A DNA stretch of 64,000 bases. Source: Phoronis australis. Taxonomy: Eukaryota; Phoronida; Phoronidae. Below, in pieces: positions 13,701 through 28,700 of this stretch (position 1 is its first letter; the number at the start of each line of letters is the position of its first letter). The stretch covers positions 585,955 through 649,954 of the forward strand of contig NMRA01000176.1 of NCBI GenBank assembly GCA_002633005.1, read 5' to 3'. Made by a program: the position numbers and the translations under genes. The notes beneath the pieces are model-generated. The model saw only the letters and a program-made list of their open reading frames with translations, ran no database searches and was not told the DNA's origin.

Positions 13701-16700
13701 TATAAATAAAACATTGCGAAGATGACGCATGTTGAAATTTATCTTGCAAAATTCCGACGTCAATCTCCTATTATGTATGTATGTACAAAAACCATTGCCA
13801 TCATTTGGCTCTGCGCACATTTACAGCTTATGGTAAGGACTCTCTACTTTGGGAAAAGTGAAAAGTGAATTATTTTGCTCAAGGTAGATCAACTTGCATC
13901 AAAATCATTCAACAGCAAAAATCATTCACCGCCATGTTAAACACTAAATGTATACAAAACACTTTTGTGTTGTAGGTTATTTTCAATAATTATACAAACT
14001 GCCTGAGTCTATTTTCAGACTCTGTCACTACAAAATGTAGTGTCTGGCATTTGAAAAAAAATGAGGCAGATCAAAATCACTCATGTCCTTGACTTCAGAA
14101 AGAAGAAACTTCAGTTTAGCTTGAATTTTGGGGTCTCAAAGTTAAGAGACTGTTCCAAACTAAATAATTTTCACCGTAATGTACTTTCAAAGCTGATTAA
14201 ACTGATTAAAATACTTTCACTATGTCATCAATGTCTACACATGATGTCCTGCATAAATCTGCTTTAAACCTAGACATAGAAGTACAAATGCATGCCCACA
14301 AACAGTGGTGAACAGGTTGCCAAGTAACTGTTGCTAACGGTGACCTCTGCGCATCAGTGGTACAACTGCTGATAGAATTCAGAGCCGTACCAGCAATTAA
14401 ACACTGACGCACAGCGGTGCCCATCTTCTGGAGCCATCAGCTATGTCGACGCCATCTGGTGCCGTGTAAATGTAGTTGACCGAGAGTAATCAGACAAAAT
14501 AATGCTTCTCTGTCATCATGGCCAATTCTGCTTGTGACGAAAATCATTGATAATCACTCACCACTGTGACAAATTCTTATCTATAACACAATGCTTTTAC
14601 ATTGTTGTGTTTCTAGTAAATTCCTTGATGTTTTGGTCAAGAAGAAAGAGGAATGAATTTTGCTTCCACCCAGGCATCATAAGGTGCTTGTCACTTTGTA
14701 AGATTGCTACTGACGTGTGATGTAGGAAAAACATGTCCTTTGACACACAACCTTTCCAAGATAAAACTATACACTACGATTGCTATGACTTAAATTCATT
14801 AACAAAATGTACCCAGAAGAGGTTATTGTCACATTACGCACAAACCAATTTCAATTACTCTCTGTCTGTCTGGCCATTTGGTAATGAAAATTCGCATCAA
14901 TTCGTCAAACTGCAGATAGTAAATGCAATGCAGCAATGAGCCGCCAGTTTGTCCTTCAACTAATACCTGTGCGAATTATTGCTAAATGGTTACCATGGCA
15001 ATTGTCCACACGGACTATATTGTACATGACCACAAATCTTGCTAGTGGTAATTTTCTAACTGAAATTGCATTTTGCAAACGCCGGCGCAGATGCTATATT
15101 GCACCATGTTCAATACAATACTTATTATGGGTGGGGGGGGTGAGGGGGACTCATGTTTGCCTTAACAACTGAATTAATAATTCAGAATGCCGCACTTCTG
15201 TCAGTGAGGCTGTGCTATGCATAACTCTAGTGTCATTCCCTGCACGTGAAAATTGGTGAAAATAGTTACGTGTACTATTCAAGCAATTTTTTGCAAGGAA
15301 AAATTAGAGTATTCGGTCACGAATTTGCCAGGATTCCGGGTTCCACCAAATTTCAAGAGATTAGTACCGTGAAGAATTATTCATGACCTACGCTGTTTGT
15401 TGATTAATTAATTATCTGTTGGTCAATGAAAAACGATCATTCACCTTGATGTTATAAAGATTGAAATTTGAGAAATATGATGGACATAAAAATTGACTGC
15501 GTCCAAATCTTTAGAATCAAGTAAATTCAATTTTGCTAGAGTTTACATGTTCAAATCTTAGAGACCATTCTAAACTGGGTAATTTTTACCATAAGAGGAA
15601 ACTAAAGTTCATTAGAACAACAGCAAACGAGGTGTAGATAGATGGTATAATCTCATAACTAATCCAAATGAAACATACCCCCTGGCAAAAGAGCAATTGT
15701 CTTGCATTTAGTAGTGGGATTAACAGTTAATGTACTGAACTCTTAAGATTAGCTTTTCATGATCCCAGTCAACTGCTCTCTGAGACTTTGATGATACTAT
15801 CTTGTACTACAGTACTTATCATCACCGGGTTAATAACTACACAAGGTGAAATCTCAATTTCTATACATCACAGGCAATTCTATTTTCTATTTTTTTATAA
15901 AAGAATTCAAAAGTAATGCCTAACGGATATTGTACAAACTCATACGACACAACTAAAATGCAAACAACAAAAAATGACTTCTAATAAAAGTCATTCCTGA
16001 GAACAAATAATTTAATCAATATAATTATCTTAAAAAATATCTTAAGACAGGTTTGGGACAAAATCTGATCACAAAATACGATTATGATACAAACACCAGC
16101 CCCAGGTTAAATCCTCTGGAAACTTGACTTCAACACTGAGCAATTGCATAGCATGTATCAAGTAAACTTACAAAGTTGTACTCCAATCATGTTCATTGCT
16201 TATGATATGAGTTCCAGGATTAGATCCTGGACCATTGAGAGTAACAATAGAAAAAAGGCAAAATATGAAAGTTCATGTCCCTTACTTTATCATACTGAAC
16301 ATCTGAACATTGAAAAGGCTTTGCCTAAAATCAACGAAAATCACCATTGTCCTTTCCTTACTACTCTGGGTGTGACATAGCAGACATTCAATGAAGTTCA
16401 CAAAAGAAAAAATGAACTTGATATTATATATATATTACAATGCTATTCCTAATCTACTGGGGCAACATGTTGACATAGTTGCTAGGAGGACCTTTCCAAA
16501 ATGTGTCCTCAATTCCTCTAGGTCCTGCTTCATTAAACAAATCCGGTCTTAGCTAAGATTGGACCTAACTTTTACTGTAATTTGAATGCGGTCATTTGGT
16601 GTGAATGATATGAAACATTATAAAGTTTAAACTTTCGCTCTAACAAAAAACGCAGTATCGTGCTTGGAATAACATACCTAGCAGTCTGTGTAGCTACGAC

Positions 16701-19700
16701 TGGACATACGATCTTTGATAAAATAGAGTCCTGATCTGAGTAAAACTTCAAAATGATGAAATGAACAAAGTGACATAGAGGCAGATTCAGTTCATGGGAT
16801 AGAAGGGACTTCTATTATTTGTTTTCAATTTTGAACTAACATCAAAAAATCATTTTAGCACTCACGTGAAGAGAGGAGATAAGTTAGCATGGTTGAGCAA
16901 ATTTAGTTTGAACCAAACCTTTCATATTGCGCTTACGTAATCGGACAAACTTTGGTAGGCTCACTAGTCTGGTCTTTTCAAGCCTACTAACTTAAGTACC
17001 ATATTTAATCACCTTATCCATTGGGACTAAAATTCTTGTAGTTGAGAAAGACTGTTAGTCTGTGATACAAACTGTGTAAAGCCAAAGGACCTTCTGGTGA
17101 CAATGGCTGTTCCATAACAAAAGGGGGACAAAAGGAGAAAGGGCCAATGTAACAACAGCTGAGTTAGGACCTCCTCTATGACACCACCAAGACAATGGAT
17201 ATCCAGCTACACACAGGGGAGTTGGAGGCTTTGGTCAAGTCTAACACATTGTTATATAACATGGTCTTCTTTCCTGGGAATAAGGGGCTAATTAACAGCA
17301 GGAGAATGTGAACTGTCTTAAGAAGACAAGGCATGTTATCACATGTTTGATGGTGCATTACAATCTGCGAGAGATAAGTTGTCATCATGTACTTAATGCC
17401 TGATCAGCCTGATTAGTAATCATGGTTGGTGACGAACAAAGGTGGTTAGAACATGCTTAATTAGTCGGCCATTATCTGGGGCTCATCACCAGTTTCATTG
17501 CAGGGGATCAGGTGTTAGTTTTCATTGCCCATGAGACTAAGAAATTGATGTTTGTCACAGTGCCGCAAGGGCCTATGTGTTGACGATTTGTGGGAAAACT
17601 GGCAACAAATTTCAGCTAGAAATGCAAGTCAGTTGAAAAGTGCAAAGAGGTTGACTACAACAGGAGAAAGCAGCACGTTTTAAAACATTAAGCTTTGAAA
17701 AAGTTGTTTAAAAATTTGTGAAGGTAATCCGAAGAAATTAACCATAACTTATTGGTCAACAAATTTTGCTCTTATATCAATTCTTCAGTGATAAAATTTG
17801 CTATTTTAACAAAACACTTTAGTTAATATTGATAATTCCAAAAAGCAAAAAGTTAAGGTAATATTTCATTACCCCAAAAATGTGTGTTCACGCATAAGAT
17901 TATCTATGCGCTCGATAATTTTTGTACTCGAAGATGTTGATTTCAGTTCATTACAGCGACTTTGGGCACCGAATTGATTTCCCGTCTCTCGAGATTTCAC
18001 GGCCGTGCCATTTAAGTATCAACTCTCAGTCAAGGACACTTGAACTGAGACATGTCCCATTTGGGGATTATCGCACAAGGTGTGAAATCATTTACTGACT
18101 GGCATGTACTAATTTCAAGTCTGACTCAACTAAATGTTCAGGAGTAAGACCAGGTATAACAGTCATTACAAGCTTGCAAAGAAAAATATCAAGAAACAAT
18201 TTGATCATTACAAGTCCATTTCAGCATGTCTTGAATCTGAAATGGCATTGTGCCACATGGATAGTATAGTGCTATATTAGCACGGAGGCAACTTATCACA
18301 TGCATTATGGGGATCAAGTTGTTTTACCAAAATCTAATCAACCAACACAATTTAAAAAAACTGGCAAGACCCATTCATATGATTACCAAAATCTGCAAAC
18401 AGATTTGGACGAACAGTCAGACTTACATTTTTTGAAAGTGGTTTTGGTCATGGTTACTCAGACTCTGTTTAAAGTGCACAATTTTCAATTCCAATGTAAC
18501 AAGACAAACCGAACATGAGTTAATTGCTTTGTATAGCTTGCTTGTACAGGACTATTTCACAACAAGTACAAAGGCATGGTATCACCAATTTCAGATTTCA
18601 AATTACATTTTGTCATTGTTTCAGTTCATCTAACAATTTCATGAACTGTCAAAATTTTGCACAACGTTGTCTTTTGGTAGCTGTGGTCCACAACTTAAAC
18701 AGGACAGAGCATTATTTTGGGGCTACATATTTTTTATGAAAAAACCAGAAAAGAAAATTTCAGTTGCCTGCCACAGTCAGCTAAATAGACTTAGCACAAA
18801 AGGACGCCTGTCTTTATGAACGGACGTGTTAGGAGAATTTTAGCTCGAGCACTAGCTTACATACCTTTCAGTAACAGACGGCCACAGTATCAAGGACGCC
18901 TTACCTTATTAAGGTGGGATAATTCGTAATTTCCTATTGTCTTATATTTGAATCCAAAACGCGACTCTCGACTTCTGAACAATTTTGTTTGCTAAATACC
19001 CATAGTTTGCTGATTGACCATCACGACTTTTGAGATCCCAATTCAAGCGAATTGGTGTTAACTTTTAACAAATACCTGCATGCAGTTTGGTACATGTTGT
19101 ACCAGATGTGCACAGGCTACACAGGTCGTCCCATTGTACTTACATTGCCTGGAATCATTTGCAGGCATTGTTAAATATACACAGTATAGTTAGAAGAGAG
19201 CTTAGTAGCCAAAGACCTGACAAAGGTTTTACAGTTTGCCCCAGTGGGATGCGAACCCTGGCGACCTTCTAGGACACACTGCCTCCTCAATAGGTGTCAA
19301 ACTGGACAACTATAGTACAGCTTTATTTCTGTATAAATGACCGATGACTCAATAAGTGAAAAAATCTGTGCTTAAACAATTAACCAAGGAGTAGAAACAA
19401 GAATTTACCATACCTACACAACGACTCCGTCATTTCGCATAGCCTTAATAGCAAACAGTTGCCATCCTGCCAAGCATAGTTGCCAAAATCAAATGTTGAT
19501 TTATGACTGCAGTACAATAGAATGTGCATAGGGATCAACAAATTATTACCTTCTTGTTGTTTTGCTGGTACAAAAATTTTACAGAACGAAACTCTGGTTT
19601 TGCATTCGTAATGTCTTCTAAATTGAAAAATCTGTCTATCGGTTCATGAAGAAACCACAGGGGACAGAATATCGATTTGTTCATTAGACAAGAGTTTTGT

Positions 19701-22700
19701 TCGTTGTTCCAAATTGATCAGCAGGTGTTTCCAAGAGTGCAGATTATTGCTAGAAATGCCTCTGTGACCAGAGTGACACAATAGGAAGATAGCTGTGGAC
19801 TCCCTAGCACTAAACTCAAGTCAGCTCATATGTCGCTTTTCTTTTACACCAATTTTAGTTTTTAAAGCTACTACGATAAAATTTCGCACAAAAATAATTG
19901 CCAAATTTGGTCTTTTTCAATGTTTTTAAATGTTTTAACTTTATTGCAAATATCCATAATTTCTAAAAACATTGTCTGATAGCAGATTTGGTATAGAATT
20001 TCAAAATGATAAAAGCATTTATTTGGTACTACTTCTCTAAATTGGAGGGATTTTACCGTGATATGAAAACCAAGATCAACAAATGGATACTGCTGCATAA
20101 GTCCTACTATTTTTGTTATTACTGTTATTATTAATATCATTATTATAATTATTAATATTATTGTTAAGTATTACTATCTTAATTAAAACCATATGTACAT
20201 ATTGCCAAACATAATGCACTTCACAATGTATTGGTTGAGAAAATTCAGAGACCAACAAAATGCTAAATTGAAATTACGAGAAAATTGTTGCTAAAAGTCT
20301 TTTTAACTGACAAACATTGTTCCAGAGCATAAAAAGACTTATGACCTCTGTGAACAACTTTGCAGCCAATCTAATATGAGCTTACACATAGTAGCGGCTA
20401 CCAAAGGGTTATCAAAGAATGAGTCTGGTTTTTAATAGTAATCACCATGTTTACAGCTGTGCTTGGCAGTTTAATAACATTCCATTGCAATGTGCACATT
20501 TACCGAAAATTAAATTAAAGTGTTGTTTAACATTTTTTGATTAGTTTTCGTAACTTAAATTTTTTAAGAACAATTTATGTTCTGAAAAAGGCTGAATACG
20601 TTTAATAACTAAAATAGCAATACAAGTAACGTAACAATTTTAATAGTTATTCTCATCACTATTAACTTTTAAGTTGACATAACTCGATTTTTCAATACTA
20701 ACTTTGTTATTTCAAATTCAAGAAATACACAGATTTTCAATTAAGTTAAAACTAAGTACAGAAAATGCCATGCTTACCTCACAAGAAACCTCAGCCAGAA
20801 CATAATAACACATCTATACCATGACAACCTCTCCAATGACAACTAACCTGCCATCTTCCCTTTATATGCATGGTTCGCCGAAGAAAATCAATGAAACATT
20901 AATAATATGGGAGGAGTCCATTACCATGGCCAAGGGTGGAAAGGTAGCGGACACCTGAGACCAAAACTCTTTTTATTTATTCAGTGAACCAGTGTGTCAT
21001 ATATCTAACACATACAAAAGTGAAACTTGTTACTGGGTCAAAAAGTATAGCTTATTCTGTTCTGAGCTTTTCTAAAAATTGAATAGGAAACACGTTTTTG
21101 TAGTTGCTCGTTTCAAGAAGGAAATCCACCCAAGAAGAAAATAATACAGGATTTTTTTACACATAGCTTGGCAAATCACGCCTTTCAAACCTAGCTTACC
21201 CTTGCTTACGTGCCTTCGTACAGCTTTTCAAATAAAAACACAAAACCTTGGTTGAAACTGATGCTGGCAGGATTTTCTTAAACTCATGATTAAAAACGGA
21301 ACCATAAAATGATTTTCTGGCCTAAATAGTGACAAGTTAATCTTTGTTCATATTTTTTCTGGCCTTAATAGTGAAAGGTAAATCTTTATTTTCAATTAAA
21401 AATGGCTACAAATACAGTCAGTGAGGCTTCACAAGAACCGCATTAAGAACATTTTCCCAGCACCAAGGACCGTCAGCCATTTTGAGTGATTTTGTGTTGA
21501 TTAAGGCGTGATCACATTTCACGTGGTGAAAACTTTAACAAAGGTAACGCTGCTCGTTAATGGATCGACGAACATCTACCTAATGTGGCCGAATCAGTGT
21601 GGTCCCAGGTGGGCATGTATTTACCTTGGTTAATTGTCACAGCGCAGAGATCAATCTCATTAGTCGAAGTCAATCAATACTGGAGCGATTTACCAAGGGC
21701 TGCTTTGAACCCGTTGACGAGTGCACGGTGAGAATGGAGTAATTAACAGCAGAATGTCATCATCCTTCATATAGGGATCTTTACAACTTGAAATACAGTG
21801 TCACAACTGGCAAGTGATCGTCCTTCCCGCAGCGCACTCGACAAGATTTTTGTGGGAGGGAGTGCAGCTGGAGAATTAGGAGGACCATCCAACAAGACAG
21901 TTGACTCGACAAAGAGATTCAATATTGAGGAGCCGATAATGTCCCCCTTTCGTAAGATATTGTTCCAGAAACCGCACAGCACAATTTTCTAGGGGTTACT
22001 TGCATAAACGTAATCCTTCCTCAAGAACTGTACTTTAAGAATCCCTGTTGTCATTTGTAAAAAAAAAGTTTTTAAAGTGTATACGACATCAAAAACCTTT
22101 TTGTGGATTTATGTCATTGTCAAAAGAATATTCGAATTTCAAATAAATTAAGATTGAAACCACTTTTATGGGGAATTTCTTCTGAAAGGGCATCCTTACA
22201 TTGGAAATTTTGTAAGAAATTGGCTGTGAAAAAGCACACTGTCTTCTAAGCGGCCCTCCAATGTACCTCTTCTCTGAGAGTATCCAGCGGGTAATGTACT
22301 TAATCGATGTTTCACAATTTCCTGAAGGAGCTAAGAACTGGGGTGCATGAAGATCACTCGTGAATTATACATTGAGTCAGTTAACACATTACATAAATAG
22401 TAATAAAAGTCCTGTTAAACTTGCCTAAAAACAAAAAACTGAATTAGATCTTCATGAAGTCAGTCTTATAATGATATTCATTACCGTAAAAGGAATCGTT
22501 TCCGCTACCTGCAAAACATCGAAACCAATCAGCAACTCAAGCCAGCATGACCTGGACAAGTACGCTTAGAACACAAAATGGTGGAATAATCAAAATTTAT
22601 TTCATCAAATATCCCAACAAAAGAAAATACTCTTATGTCATTCTCAGTGCTTTGTATAGACTGTTGTAGTCATCCAACATGTAGTGAAATCTGAGCATTT

Positions 22701-25700
22701 TTACCAGTTGCAGTAAGCTACTGAAAAATGTAAAAACAACTTTTGATAGCGAGAATTAACATCTGTTTGTCGCACTTAAGTCGAGACTGACTCAGAAAAA
22801 ATCGACAAAAATATTGGACAACGTCAGGTGTTTGTCACAGCATTGATTATAGTAAATGGACCGCCAACTCCGTATACTTTCAATGGATGAAATCTGTGAT
22901 TTTACGCACAAGCCCTTACGTCATTATTCACTGGCGACACCTGGCTAAATTTTTTGGTGCAATTTCCGGCAAGTACGTTGTCTGCTAATCATGGTCGGCT
23001 GCTGTGTGGCCGGTAGTGCAAAATGCAAAGGCGTTAGCTTCCATACCCTCCAAAGACCCCATAATCGGCTATGGGAAGAAAAGCTTCCCGGGTGAGAATT
23101 TTACACGTTTGACATGCTTTTGAGCGTGTCAAATGTGTAAAAAAATGTGTAATACGTGTCAAAATTGCCACGTTAACGTGTAAAACGTGTAAAAACATGA
23201 CACGCTAGCGTGTCAAACGTGTAAAATTTGCCACGTTAACGTGTCAAACGTGTCAAACGTGTCAAGAACGTGTCAAAAACGTGTAATTTTCGTTCCAATA
23301 CTCCACGTTTTTAGAGCGTGTCAAATGTGTCAAATTCTCACCCGGGTTATTTCTTGTGTCAACGTGAATGGCAATTGTTTCAGCAATAAGACTTTATACA
23401 TTTGTTCAAGGCACTTTTGAAGATGAACGTCTTTTTATGAGGCTCTGGTAGGCTTACTACTTACTCCTGTCTTCACAAATCCAGTTTTGTTTTCTCCGTT
23501 TTGATGAAAACTATCTGGCAAACTTTTTGACGAAAATTGTCCGCTAAATTTCTTCCAAAGGCAGTGACTCGTAAACTCTTGTCCTTACGAGGAAGTTCAG
23601 CCATAGCCTAGTGAGCGAATTAACCAATTAAATTACTCTTCGCTGGCCCTGATCAGACGGTTGGTCTAAGCAGAATGCGCACATTTGGCCAGGATTTGGA
23701 TCAGCGATTTCAACAAATTCACATTCGTGTACAAATAAATAGAACACTGGTAAAACCTTTAACATAAATAAAGATTACATTAATACTTCAGAAATAACCA
23801 CCTGGACCAGTCGAAATCTATCTCGCAATTCAACAGCAGGTTACACACTCATTTCATGTAGAATATATGCCGCACAAAATCTCTCGACTGCAGTCTATGA
23901 AAATGCAACCAACCTCTTTGAAAACATGGAACACCAGAGGGGTGTAAAGGTTGTTTTTATTCTTCAATATTAAATTTTTGTAAGCGGACATATGGTTTTT
24001 TAAATTTCCGCCTTAAGTCCTAACATTTCCAAACTTAAGCCTTTCAAACGAACGTTTGTGACGAAAACAAAATTCTTCAACCAGTTTTGTAAAGCCCTAT
24101 GCCACCTGTAGGGTACATAATGAGCCAATCCCACTCCTAATGTAACAAAAGGGTCCCCCCATAAAGGATACTAAGTATTGCCCTTCTGAAATATTACTGT
24201 ATTCGCCCTAATAAGCAGCCAGGGCGCTTAGAAAAATCCGCTTCAGGAAGGGGGCGGGGGGCGCTTATTATAGCCCAAAAGTGGTTGAAAGATGGTCTCC
24301 GAAACAGGTGAAATCATAAGTTAGAATTCATCAAATGTACGCTCTGTGACGCATCTGTAACCCATGACAGAATTTCTACAAAACTGCAGTGCATTGCTGT
24401 CAAACTTTGTTGTTAACTTATAAGCATTTGTCAGAAAATCCCACTGCCACAAATTGCCGTGAATCAGGTTTCAAGCGCCTCAGCTNTGTGTCAACGTGAA
24501 TGGCAATTGTTTCAGCAATAAGACTTTATACATTTGTTCAAGGCACTTTTGAAGATGAACGTTTTTTTATGAGGCTCTGGTAGGCTTACTACTTACTCCT
24601 GTCTTCACAAATCCATTTTTGTTTTCTCCGTTTTGATGAAAACTATCTGGCAAACTTTTTGACAAAAATTGTCCGCTAAATTTCTTCCAAAGGCAGTGAC
24701 TAGTAAACTCTTGTCCTTATGAGGAAGTTCAGCCATAGCCTAGTGAGCGAATTAACCAATTACTCTTCGCTGACCCTGATCAGACGGTTGGTCTAAGCAG
24801 AATGCGCACATTTGGCAAGGATTTGGATCAGCGATTTCAACAAATTCACATTCGTGTACAAATAAATAGAACACTGGTAAAACCTTTAACATAAATAAAG
24901 ATTACATTTAATACTTCAGAAATAACCACCTGGACCAGTCGAAATCTATCTCGCAATTCAACAGCAAGTTACACACTCATTTCATGTCGAATATATGCCG
25001 CACAAAATCTCTCGACTGCAGTCTATGAAAATGCAACCAACCTCTTTGAAAACATGGAACACCAGAGGGGTGTAAAGGTTGTTTTTATTCTTATTTCCGT
25101 AAGCGGACATATGGTTTTTTGAATTTCCGCCTTAAGTCCTAACATTTCCAAACTTAAGCCTTTCAAACGAACGTTTGACGAAAACAAAATTCTTCAACCA
25201 GTTTTGTAAAGTCCTATGCCACCTGTAGGGTACATAATGAGCCAATCCCACTCCTAATATAACAAAAGGGTCCCCGCATAAAGGATACTAAGTATTGCCC
25301 TTCTGAAATATTACCGTATTCGCCCTAATAAGCAGCCAGGGCGCTTAGAAAAATCCGCTTCAGGAAGGGGGCGGGGGCGCTTATTATAGCCCAAAAGTGG
25401 TTGAAAGATGGTCTCCGAAACAGGTGAAATCATAAGTTAGAATACGCTCTGTGACGCATCTGTAAGCTATGACAGAATTTCTACAAAACTGCAGTGCATT
25501 GCTGTCAAACTTTGTTGTTAACTTATAAGCATTTGTCAGAAAATCTAACTGCCACAAATTGCCGTGAATCAGGTTTCAAGCGCCTCAGCTTGGATTAACT
25601 ATATAATAATAAACCATAAAAATGGTTCCAAGTGATTGGTGCAATGGGCCCACATGTGCTGCCTGCGCAGGTCTGGTAAAACGTGTATCATGCAGCTCCT

Positions 25701-28700
25701 GACTTAAACACAGGTCTTGTTTTTTTAATTTTGGTCCAGTATAAATAACGCCACAGATGTGGAAATCCAGCGAAACACTTCTACCTTACAAATCTGACAA
25801 TCCCTAGTCTCAGAAAATTTGAGCACCCGGCAAAAGATACTAATGATGAAATTCTGGTCATGATAATCACCCACTTTGGTTATTTACTTCACTTACACAA
25901 TTTGAAATAGTTGGTAAAATCAAGCCCATTCCACTAAGCACCATGTGGGTCCCAATGCCAACCCAATATATGATAGAACCCAACAAGCTCAAGTTGCAGT
26001 CAAATCAGGATGGGCATTAATAAGGAAATTTACTGTATCAACAGATTAGCCAAATAAGAATAAGATACAAAGTGCTGCTACAGTGCACACGTGCACGATA
26101 CTTGGTCTATTATTTTCCCGCCATTAATGCATGAACCAATCAGAACATCAATGGCGCAAAGTTTTCGAAAACAGCTCAAGTTTTAGGGAGTCCTGGTACT
26201 GCTCTGTTTATTTTCAAAATTTATTGTGTTACATTTAATTTATTTTCTGTTCAACTCAATGAAGCCACTTAATATGAATGCATTCAACACAATTACAGGA
26301 GCATGCCACCCAAAAAACAACCTAATTTGTATCAATTTAGATCGAGTAGTTCTACACCATAACGACACGTATGGTTGTGTTACCATACACCTGACGGCAG
26401 ATGGAGGTGTTGAAATAAATCCAATGACGTCATCGGTTTCACATGCAGTCTGTTCAGCAGTTCACAACACGGGTTACTGGTGTCAGCTTATCGCTTGAAG
26501 TCTTCGTTTAACACCAATAAATCATCAAACTTCGATGTAAAACCCTTAAATATACACCGAGTTCTTATAAAAACGTGTTGTTTTATTTCGCTCTTACGGA
26601 TTTATTGGTATTTGGACATACCATAGCCTACAAAGTTCGGCAATGAGGCCAATAAGGTCCGGAGTTTGGGGTCTGTTCGGAGATAATTTCGAAGTATTTT
26701 CCGTGAGATACAGACAGGAGAGCCTAGATCTGTGTTGTGTAAACTTGTGATTTTTTTAGTTCTAAACACAAAACGCTTGTTATCCTGGCCAGTGGCTCAG
26801 AGCCCGATCAGGCCCGTCGCGGCCGCCCGGATTGACAGACGGTTATCCCGGCCAGTGGCTCGGAGACTGATCAGACATCACGAACAATAAACCAGTCAAA
26901 GTTCAGTGGAAACTAAACTTCCAGTCAAGAAAATACTATACTAGTGAGCCAAAGTAATGTGCACGTGATTATGTTGGTGAATTAGCCACGAAACTGCAAA
27001 TCTACTTACTCGTCGGGGGCCGCGAATTCAGGTTCCGCTTTGTCCACAGCACCATCAGGGCAGAAGTTGTACATTGACAATCATAGTGAGTAATGTAAAT
27101 GTAAATAAAGATTCCCCTAACACCTGGCCGTGGGATGGAAATCGAGTTGTTTCGCAACAGTTTCTGCCAGCAAACCCTAAATTAGCATGAGCTCACACGG
27201 CCTCGGTGTCCCGTCAATTATTTTTTATTGCACCTAAAGCTGGTAACGCAGTGATTCATTCATTGCTGGCTTTTCAAATCCTTTGCACTCACGAACACTC
27301 CAAAGGCATTACAAATTGCATCTAATGAGACAGACTTTGTTTCAGTTTTATGTAAGTATTGGTTAGGGTGAGAATAATTCATTTTCAGTTGAAACAGAAC
27401 GCTCAGTAATAAACGCCAACATGGCAATCATCGCAATCCCGACTCAGGACGAGCTAGAGCTCATCAGTCCCGACTTCGCAGGTGGATCGTTAAGTTTTAC
27501 AGGCTATCAATTCGACCAGGAATACAGTGATGAAGAAATACTACAGGCGCCGTGAACAAGCTCAGACAACAGAACGTATGGAGTTATTTGTTAAACCGGC
27601 ATTCGTCAGGCACTGTCGACGTCTGCAGGCCACAGACACGGAGATTTTTCACGGCCTCATACTTGCTATTTACAGCGTACTTTTCATTCTTTGCTACCAT
27701 GAGCATTTCGGACTCTTGAGGAAGTAAAAAAAAAACGATATACCCGCTTTCCTGGCAGCTGCTTAGTTCGGACAAGCGGGAACGATGAACCGTAACACAG
27801 CAGCATTCACTCTGCATATGAACCATTGACCTCGCTAGCGTCGTTTCTCACCTTCCTCACAGGTTAACGCGACACCTCTTGGCAAGGTAAGGTCGACCGT
27901 ATGCGAGGCGATGTGGATATAGATCAATTAAGACGGCAAAAAGACTAATTAAATTGGGTGGCATTCGCCTTTAATACATTGTAAAAACCAAAATTTATGA
28001 TCTATCAACATTAGACAAAATTAGTACACCCCTTTCTTAAAAAATGGGTTAAAAGTTAGAAACAAAGGACACAAGTTTCCATCACTTGTATCATCGATTT
28101 TCGACATTGATGTTGGGGAGGAACATCAGTCTGGCGACAGCAACACGGAATTGCACGAAGGCGATGATTTTCAAAATTTGATTCGTTTTTGTTGTATGTC
28201 TTTTTTCCCTATGGTTCAGGGTTACTTCTGAATTCAGGAACAAGAACTGAAAGAGGCAGAGTTCGTGATAACGTTGGAGAACCGTAACAGTGTTACAAAT
28301 GTCATCGATATTGTCACCTCCTCTGTTTTCATCCAACCTTCCCTGATGAAAACTTGAATGAAGAGGACCTTCAGTACTTGAGTGAGCATGGTATACTGTG
28401 TGATTTATGTTGAATTATTCAACGGTTCTTTTAAGAACCATTTCACGCTATACCTAAGGCTCATGCACAGTACAACCAACGGCCTTTTTAAGGGCCACTC
28501 AACACTTCCTATAAGAACTGCTCACTTGAGAATGTTGAATTATAAACATGCAAAGGTTAAACTAGTCAAATCGCTGCAGAGCGCATTTTTTAATTCGAAA
28601 AAAAATTATATTTTTCTAAACCAAAAACGTTATATAAGTATCTTTTGCATTCACAGGTACTCCTTGGAATTTGTGTGTAGTTTTCTCAGTAGGCCTATAT

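Noticed and set aside
16100-16172. Minus-strand reading ending LEYNF before a GTAAGT, considered as the missing hyccin exon
   Set aside because: An in-frame TGA lies directly before it; the 22509-22551 exon fits the family much better.
19414-19463. Minus-strand reading WQLFAIKAMRNDGVVV followed by a stop
   Set aside because: Protein-like but only 16 codons with no neighbouring exon or recognised family.
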